Part shown: piece after piece, positions 23,094 through 28,964 of the stretch
How the letters are laid out: every line of letters starts with the position of its first letter
How positions within the stretch are numbered: position 1 is the stretch's first letter
From: Neoconidiobolus thromboides FSU 785
Taxonomy: Eukaryota; Entomophthoromycota; Entomophthoromycetes; Entomophthorales; Neoconidiobolaceae
Length of the DNA: 28,964 bases
Direction: 5' to 3'
Assembly (NCBI GenBank): GCA_025603075.1
Contig: MU626495.1
Location: 1 to 28,964, forward strand
Notes under the pieces: generated by a model
Seen by the model: only the letters and a program-made list of their open reading frames with translations
Told to the model about the DNA's origin: nothing
The model's database searches: none
Program-made: the position numbers and the translations under genes

Positions 23094-23421
23094 GGTAGCG
23101 ACTGTTTAGCAAATTAGTACTAAAGAGAAAAAGACTGCAGTGAGCAAAACAAATTGAAATAAGAACACATTATAATTTCATCTTGGAAACCAATTTTTGT
23201 TTTTCTTTTGTTTTTATAAACTCTATCATCAAAACCTTAAATGGCAAGCTTTCATGACATCAAATAGTAATAGCTTTAAATCCAAATGTCTTTCATCAAA
23301 TGATTGTATCCTAATAGCCTCTATGATTTAATATACAACCTCAAAAAGTTATAATAGTCATTGTAATATAATACTATATGATCATATAACTATAGGATAT
23401 TAAGTAAAAAATTTAAAAAAC

Positions 23422-23525
23422 CACTCGGGAGTATTTTTTTGACTTCATCAGTTTTTCCATCTTTTAAGCACTATTTGAGTAGAAAATTATTAGTAAAATT
23501 CTTAAAAAAATACATCTTCATTCAT
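23422..23525 (-). mobile_element. Fold-back MITE-like element, copy 7 (degraded ends)
   Basis: The interior GACTTCATCAGTTTTTCC, TTTTAAGCACTATTTGAGTA and TTAGTAAAATTCTTAAA matches the family well. The termini have decayed (CTCGGGAGTATTTTTTT at the left, ATACATCTTCATTCAT at the right). Confidence 0.65.
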
Positions 23526-24245
23526 TGCATTTTATACCTGAATTTGTATAAAAGCATTGAAGAATTATATTTAATTAAATATAGTACTAGAAATTATAAA
23601 ATACCTTCTATTAAATGCTTACGTTTTTTTTAAAGATCTTGAAGGAGCTTGAAAAACTCCCAAGTGTTTTATTAGATAGATTATTATTTATAATTTTTGC
23701 AATTTGCTTTTCTGATTAGTAGGGTTTTGTTTTTACAATTTGTTCGTCTAAATTTATTTATACTATTTACTCCAAAAACTGTAGCTACCCTAGAGATTAC
23801 TTATCTTCATAATTTGTTTATATTTCTTCTAATGATGGTAAGACAATTAAAAGACTTTGAAGCCTTCCAGACATTATTTCGCTATGTTACTGTCTAGCAT
23901 TCAATTTTTTATCTTGTTTTCTAAAGAATACAATTTAAAAATTTATGATTATATTTTAATTTTAGTATTGTTTATCTTTTACTATATAATATGCCTCTTC
24001 CCTTCCTTTGTTTTCAAGTTTGTATCTGAATTGTACTAAATGGCTTATTTGTTTATATATTTATGACTGTTTCTAACACTTTTTACACGCTAATGATGGT
24101 ATACATAGAAGAATCATTTGATTTAATTTCGTGTTCATTAACTCATTTTGTCTATTATATATTATTTGCTACTTAATATTAATTTATATTAAGCCAACTA
24201 AGTTTATACAACTTAGTGAATATGATCATATAAAAAGTCATGATT

Positions 24246-24252
24246 AAAAAAA
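24246..24252 (-). terminator. Pol III T7 terminator of the snoRNA gene
   Basis: Seven T on the minus strand begin directly after the closing CTC of the snoRNA stem. It is the only such run between the B box and this point, where a Pol III transcript should end. Confidence 0.75.
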
Positions 24253-24355
24253 GAGTTGCATCAGAAGGAAGGCATACTGGAAGTATCTGCATGATTGCCT
24301 CTCGTGAAAGAGGATTAAGACGCGTTTTACATCCAAAATTTTTCATCATAATCTC
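24253..24355 (-). ncRNA. snR52: C/D box snoRNA, snR52-like (18S A420-equivalent guide)
   Basis: The C box is ATGATGA (24349-24343) and the D box CTGA (24264-24261). A terminal stem GAG(A)TT/AACTC brings them together, giving about 103 nt. The ten bases before the D box, TGCCTTCCTT (24274-24265), are exactly complementary to the universal 18S segment AAGGAAGGCA. The D+5 rule points at the fifth base, A, which corresponds to yeast 18S A420, the known target of snR52 (counting from there places the next known site, A436, on an A as expected). The yeast SNR52 gene is the known Pol III-transcribed C/D snoRNA with A and B boxes in a leader, and the same layout is seen here. A second yeast snR52 guide, for 25S U2921, is not recognisable. 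D' and C' boxes are unclear; an internal hairpin CCTCT/AGAGG lies at 24313-24298. Confidence 0.82.
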
Positions 24356-24360
24356 TTTAA

Positions 24361-24421
24361 GCTGTACTGGGAATCGAACCCAGAGCGTCCAATTTAGTTT
24401 GAAGCGCTACCATTTGTACTA
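24361..24421 (-). promoter_or_regulatory. tRNA-like leader with Pol III A and B boxes
   Basis: The A box TAGTACAAATGG (24421-24410) and B box GGTTCGATTCC (24380-24370) match consensus at tRNA-like spacing. The T arm CTGGG-TTCGATT-CCCAG is perfect and the D arm nearly so (GTAC/GCGC). But the acceptor halves do not pair (TGTCAGC against TACAGCT) and the anticodon arm TTCAA/TTGGA closes a six-base loop, so this is not a functional tRNA. It looks like a former tRNA kept as an internal promoter for the snoRNA that starts six bases downstream. Confidence 0.75.
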
Positions 24422-24706
24422 GCTGACATAAAATATTATTGATATCGAAATTTAATATTTAATATATTTTAAGATTCAATAAGTGAACTTTTATTCCTTG
24501 TAATACTAAATTTTTGTTGATTACTATTAGTACTATTATAATAATGGTAGGCAAAATATTATCTTGATAAAAAAAAATAGACAGTATATTTGTAAAAATT
24601 TCAAGATTGAAATATTTAATGTTTTGAAAACAACCAAATTGTTCTATTATAAGCTTTTTAGAATAGCTCATTAATTTTTCTAATATTATAAATAGGACTA
24701 TAATGT

Positions 24707-24812
24707 ATATGGGGCTGTTTTTTTTAGTTTCATTATTTTTCCATTTTTTAAGCGTTATTTATGTGGAAAAATTGTCAGTAAAATTCTTAAATACAAAAAT
24801 ACATCCCCATAT
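24707..24812 (-). mobile_element. Fold-back MITE-like element, copy 8
   Basis: The short arm comes first: ATATGGGGCTGTTTTTTT, TTTTAAGCGTTATTTATG towards the centre, end AAAAATACATCCCCATAT. One base change in the left terminus (GCTG for GATG). Confidence 0.8.
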
Positions 24813-25559
24813 AGATCGTTATAATCATATAAATGTCTATTTAACAGTTTTTTGACTTAAACGAATAACAAGTTATCCAAGTTACATATAAAAATAAATA
24901 TTTTAAAAAAGACAACCATGGTTTTTACTTTTGAAATTTTCTTAGCGTTTTTTAAAATGCAAGTATTTAATTGTATAGAGTAAAACTAATTTAGACATTC
25001 TTATATGGATGATAAGTACCAAAAAAAATTCAAGTTACTAAGTTAGTGATTAAGTTTTATTCATATTCCATATAAAATAGTTCAGTTGTTTTGTCTTTTA
25101 AATATTTAAAGTTAAAAGTACCTCGTTTTTTTATTTATAACTTAACATGGCCTGAAAAATATAGCTAATTGATAAAACCAATGAATAGCAACCATTGGAG
25201 ATATAAAACTTATAAATTTTATAATGTTAGTGCTTTTAGTCAAATCAGAAAATCATTTTTGGCTTTATCTTTGGCAGCAATGATTTCTTTATGCTTGCTT
25301 TAATAAAATATTATCGATAATGTTTTTGTTACAAAATTTGAGCTTTTTGCAATAGATGCTATCATTGTAGGGATCATATTTTCTAAAGAAATAAGATATG
25401 TTAAATATCAATCAAAGGTAAAAAACATCAATGATAAAATTTAATTGTTAGTTTAATTTATCTTTTTATTTTATAGTAAACGAGCTTATAGTATTTGAGC
25501 TAAGCCTATATGATTTATCAGATAGATGTATAAGGGTAATCAGTGTGCTTTGTGTGAAT

Positions 25560-25655
25560 GTATGGGGATGTTTTTTTTTGCTTCATCACTTTTTCTATCT
25601 TTTAAGTGGAAAAATTGTTAATAAAATTTCTAAGCCTAAAAACACATCCCCATAT
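25560..25655 (-). mobile_element. Fold-back MITE-like element, copy 9 (internal deletion)
   Basis: The termini are GTATGGGGATGTTTTTTT and AACACATCCCCATAT. The centre is shortened: TATCTTTTAAGTGGAAAA lacks the usual GCGCTATTT, giving 96 bp against about 105. Confidence 0.75.
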
Positions 25656-26562
25656 TTTACCTTACGCCATGTAAATGTGGGAACTAATTAATGTTATGTT
25701 TATGACTATTTGAGCATTGGTATTATATTTGGTTTTATGACTTGTTGAATGTTAACTTAGCAATTATTTCTATTTAAAATAAGTTTATTGATTGGCGAAT
25801 TTGACCCATAACAGTACAATTAATAGCGAAATTTTAACAAACATAGTAAAAATCTTAAATTAGAATTACCTTATAAATTAGAAGAAACTGTAATATAGAA
25901 CACTCATTTCAAAGAATATCAAAATGTGGCTATATATTTAATGAGGAAATAACATTGAATTGAATGGTCCATAGCGCATCAGACTGGTTTACTGCTTTTG
26001 TATAGTATCAGAGTATGTCAATAAAAACTTAGTCACTTTATCACTCAAAATAATAACTAAAAACAAAACATTTTATCAAAATATTTTTTGAAAAGTAATC
26101 GAATTTCAAAAATATGAAGATAAACTTTAGGGATAGACTTCGATAACTATATACAGGCTGATGCTTCTTTTAGGCATCTATATTCACCAAAACATTAAGT
26201 AGCTTGGTACCGTAAGTTCATCATCAAATATTTTTTTGCTCAATCTGGTTAATATAACACCTGTAATTAATCAGAAAATGGATCAGTAATACTGTTGTGT
26301 TTAAGTAGTACTCGCTCTTCAAACTTTTTAGCCCCTATGTATATTCCACACTCTTCACAAAGCTTAGAATTTATTTTAATTTAAATAGGGTATTATATTC
26401 TTTTCTCAATAGTTTGACTTGATCATATTAAATAAATCGGCGTTTATAATTCGCGCAGCTACGGCTATAAATACTAATAGATCAATATTAATATATATTT
26501 ATTTGCTTGAACTAATAAAGTACAAAACCACTTAAGCAACATCTAGAATATAGAAAATACAC

Positions 26563-27782
26563 TTATAAAGATTCTATTGGGTTACTAAACGTCTCATCAT
26601 TGTCATGGTTATTATCAATATTGATAGGATTTACACTTTCGTCTAAAGTTGAATTAATTATATTCAATTCTATAGCAGGTTGATTAACTAAAAATATGTA
26701 AGCTTATATAAATATACAAATAAGCGTACTACCATCTTTTTTCTCATTGTTTTTTATAACCTTGATTTTATAAAGAACAGCTTTGACTGCATCGTGAACT
26801 GTGGGATCGCAACAAAAGGCAGTAAAATTTAATGCGCCAATAAGTGGATACGTGATAATAGTCATTCGATCCAAAATAATACTCCCTTTGTCACTAAAAT
26901 CAAAATAAATTTGAGACACGATACTTGCACTGTGAGTTATTAACATGGATATAGGATACAATAATCTATAAAATCAATTATTTGAAATATTAACAAATTA
27001 ATAAATAGATACATCCTGTAACCCAATAGCCTTATAGCTTTGATAGTTTTGAGTGTAGACTCTGAATTAGTGTTTAATTTACGAGAGCCAATTAGAACAG
27101 CTCCCCGGCTTAATCTTACACATATAATAATGACAATAACACTAAGATAAATGAGTGTTAATAATCTCCAAAGCTGGGTTGCGAAAAAATCGAAAATTTT
27201 CATATAGCTTTCATCCCCAGCCTCTGCAGCAACATAACAGCCAGCATAATCACTATAACCAAGTTTACCCAAAGCTAATTTCGTGATTAACAATCTTTCC
27301 AAAACCAATATTATACTTACCAAGTGGCGGAAGTGAGATTAAAAGTGAGATTATTATAGGAACTAACCAATATGCCATTTCAATTTTTTTGGTGATTTGA
27401 ACATTGTGAATGAAAACTAACTGTAAGTTTACAGCAATTGATACGTTTATAAATGAATCAAATGCTGTAATTGCTAATAAATTCCAGCCAAAGAAAGTAC
27501 AAAGTGAACTAGGGCCAGTTGCATAAGGCGTTCTCCATAATGATCCACTATGTAACCAAAGAGCATAAAATGCTAATCCAGTTTGTAATCTTAAAGACAC
27601 CCGATCTACTAGTTTATGGTCATAAATAGCTAAAAAAAATGAGTAAAAAGAAAGTAAAACAACATATAAATACATATTCCGATCATAAATAAAACTACAA
27701 GTAATGCCAAAAATGCAGAGACATAAGAAACATTTGGAACATATTTTTCAGATAATAAATCATTAAGTGGATCAGTCTCCAT
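26563..27782 (-). CDS. Seven-transmembrane G-protein-coupled receptor (fungal cAMP-receptor/Git3-like), five exons
   Basis: Exons are 27782-27674, 27629-27321, 27274-27013, 26965-26733 and 26687-26563. The four introns are 44-47 bp, GT-AG, all phases agree, and the protein has 345 residues. Seven hydrophobic helices lie at about 19-39, 47-65, 80-110, 121-141, 168-192, 222-247 and 258-279. C80 at the start of TM3 (SSLCTFFGW) and C152 in loop 2 (YAGCYVA) could form the usual disulfide. DRVSLRLQTG opens TM2, and RLLGYRILLYPISML opens TM6, both in the style of fungal cAMP-receptor-like/Git3 receptors. NVS at 17-19 is a possible extracellular N-glycosylation site. The cytoplasmic tail (280-345) is short, rich in N, D and S. 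Role by family: plasma-membrane nutrient or ligand sensing through a heterotrimeric G protein. The ligand is unknown. Without splicing it would appear as three short ORFs. Confidence 0.82.
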
Positions 27783-28732
27783 TTCAAGGGAAGATTTCTG
27801 TCAAATCTGTGTTAAGTATTTATACAATGTAGTAAGCTAACTATTTTTTAAAAAAAATAAAAACATGTAATTGTCCTCAGTATTTATACCTTCAGTGTTA
27901 CACTTAATCGATAAAGTCTTTAAAACATTTCCTACCTATAAGTATATTTTACTTGTGACAGATTTTATAAACCAGTTTATTTTTTGATACATTTGTAAAG
28001 GCAGGTTTAAATCGAGTTAAAACTGTCTTGCACAAGTTAATCCAGTAGATTTTTTAATTTGAAAAAAAATAAAAAATAAAAAAGGTTGTTCCTTTTATAA
28101 CATAAAAAGAGCAATCAATTATATGGGGGTGTTTCTTTGGCTTCGTTATTTTTTCCATCTTTTAAGCACTGTTTGAGCAGAAAAACTATTAGCAAAATTA
28201 TTAAACAAAAAAATACATCCCCATATAATGATATATCTTTTAAGAATTGACAAAATGCTAAAGTAATTTCTATAAAAAAATTTTGAACTAACAAGATAAT
28301 CTATTATTTTTTATAAATTACTTAGATTTTTTTAAATTTTAAAAAAATACAATTGAAGTAAATTGAGTTAAAAAAGCATTACGTTAAAAAAAACTGAATA
28401 TAGAATATAAAATATAAAAAGTAATATTTATTAGTTTGTTTTAATATAAAAGCTAATAAATATTGGTTTAGTCTTAACATTAACTTTAGCAGCCTTAACT
28501 TTAATTTTTAATTTATAATTTTTATTGTAATTTTTATAAATAAAATATTTAAAAAATATTATTATCATTTAATATTTTTTTATTAGATCATTTTAAAATA
28601 CTCATAAATGACTATAAATTCAGCTTCAAAGCTTTAAATTTTTAAAATTTTTATTTGATGGTTTAACTATTAGAAAATAGTATAAAATTTATTTGGCTTT
28701 TTGTTTTTAAATAAATGCTTGGCTGCTTTTAA
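27783..28732. other. Intergenic region upstream of the receptor gene
   Basis: The promoter side of the receptor gene, then AT-rich DNA with one fold-back element (28121-28226). No gene is supported up to the transposase-like fragment at 28733. Confidence 0.5.
28121..28226 (-). mobile_element. Fold-back MITE-like element, copy 10
   Basis: The short arm comes first: ATATGGGGGTGTTTCTTT, GGCTTCGTTATTTTTTCC, TTTTAAGCACTGTTTGAGC, end AAATACATCCCCATAT. One base of the left terminus is changed. Confidence 0.8.
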
Positions 28733-28882
28733 TTGAAAACTAAAACATTAAGTACATGGTGTGAAATCTGGTACTCAGTATTTGGAGCCAAGAACAGCTA
28801 TTGCTGGGTTGGCTACACTATAACTCGAAAGGTCTTAGTTTATGTGACTAAGATGGATTGGATTATGAAGAATAGCACGTAA
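28733..28882 (+). pseudogene. Fragment resembling an IS1-type transposase (DDE domain)
   Basis: A 49-codon open frame, less AT-rich than its surroundings, reads CEIWYSVFGAKNSYCWVGYT then ITRKVLVYVTKMDW. The spacing E-x-W-x(3-4)-G-A-K-x(4)-W-x(2)-Y-x(n)-R-K-x(2)-V resembles the DDE domain of IS1-family transposases around MDE.W..VGAK....W..YA..R....V..V. The fragment lacks a start and is closed by TAA-TAG. It also appears to lack two residues before TRK and the first catalytic Asp, so it is broken if the call is right. Similarity is judged by eye from memory. Confidence 0.4.
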
Positions 28883-28964
28883 TAGGTTACAAGCTATATA
28901 AGACAAATACAATAGACAGTACTAATGTAAAATCTACGTAAAATACTATTAAGAAAACTTAGTG

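Larger units (their letters stand above)
21190..24245. other. Gene-poor region with palindrome and two fold-back elements
   Basis: About 3 kb without a supported protein gene. It holds a 76-bp palindrome (21951-22026) and fold-back copies at 22988-23093 and 23422-23525. Short T-rich frames at 23439-24039 translate to hydrophobic residues as expected from base composition alone and overlap a fold-back copy. A 19-codon frame near 22873 (MDLNEINWGITKSYRNAQI) is isolated. Confidence 0.5.
24425..26562. other. Gene-poor region with two fold-back elements
   Basis: About 2.1 kb between the snoRNA gene and the receptor gene. Fold-back copies at 24707-24812 and 25560-25655. On the minus strand 26380-26267 is a 37-codon frame with CEECGIYIGAKKFEERVLLK, too short to call but protein-like. 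The rest shows no supported gene. Confidence 0.5.

Noticed and set aside
23439-24039. Three consecutive short hydrophobic frames on the plus strand
   Set aside because: The first covers a fold-back element; all are rich in F, L, I and Y as expected from T-rich DNA, with no continuous membrane-protein pattern or splice sites joining them.
24361-24421. Functional tRNA gene
   Set aside because: The acceptor strands do not pair and the anticodon loop has six bases, so only the promoter boxes and the T arm are intact.
24240-24422. 60-codon plus-strand frame
   Set aside because: It lies antisense over the tRNA-like leader and snoRNA, which explain the sequence fully.
28741-28964. Start of an LTR retrotransposon (TATATAAG and a GC shift at the right edge)
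   Set aside because: No paired terminal repeat, primer-binding site or TG...CA ends can be seen, and the transposase-like frame explains the composition better.

Overview
The window is nuclear DNA of a fungus, probably one of the early-diverging lineages. It is AT-rich, has compact genes with 44-57 bp GT-AG introns (two longer ones of 77 and 125 bp), and carries fungal families such as a SulP sulfate permease, an uL5m/Mrpl7 protein, a Tda10-type kinase and a seven-helix receptor of the cAMP-receptor/Git3 kind. I cannot place it to genus from sequence alone. Several genes run across more ORFs than one, and I rebuilt their exons by GT-AG borders, reading phase and family conservation.

Layout. 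The left third is the housekeeping part. It holds the 3' end of a sulfate permease (1-776, +), mitochondrial uL5m (1395-2192, -) and, divergent from it, the seven-exon proteasome ATPase Rpt6 (2513-4032, +). Then come a serine/asparagine-rich protein with a Bni4/Afr1-like C-terminus (5593-6738, -), a two-exon Asn-rich arrestin-fold protein (8809-10899, -), tRNA-His(GTG) (11322-11392, -) and a three-exon glycerate-kinase-like gene (11533-12561, +). The middle has a decayed Cys/Asn-rich gene (13463-13829) and an ankyrin-repeat gene (16803-17588, -). Next is a divergent pair: a two-exon TDG/Thp1-type DNA glycosylase (19307-20081, -) and ribosomal protein uL13/Rpl16 (20364-21151, +). The right third is gene-poor. 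It contains a Pol III C/D snoRNA gene (about 24246-24421, -), a five-exon seven-transmembrane receptor (26563-27782, -) and, at the edge, what looks like a broken IS1-type transposase fragment (28733-28882, +).

Two things stand out. First, a C/D snoRNA related to snR52 lies behind a tRNA-like leader with intact A and B boxes and a T7 terminator. Its D guide has 10 nt complementary to 18S rRNA at the site equivalent to yeast A420, and a second 8-nt stretch near the C box matches the adjoining 18S bases. Second, at least ten copies of a roughly 105-bp fold-back element (ends ATATGGGGATGT... / ...ACATCCCCATAT, centre AGCGCT) sit in the intergenic DNA in both orientations, about one per 3 kb. They never lie inside a gene and no matching transposase is visible.

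The genes are mostly independent housekeeping functions: translation, protein turnover, DNA repair, sulfate uptake. The receptor and the arrestin-fold protein are both signalling-related, but they are 16 kb apart and nothing in the sequence links them.
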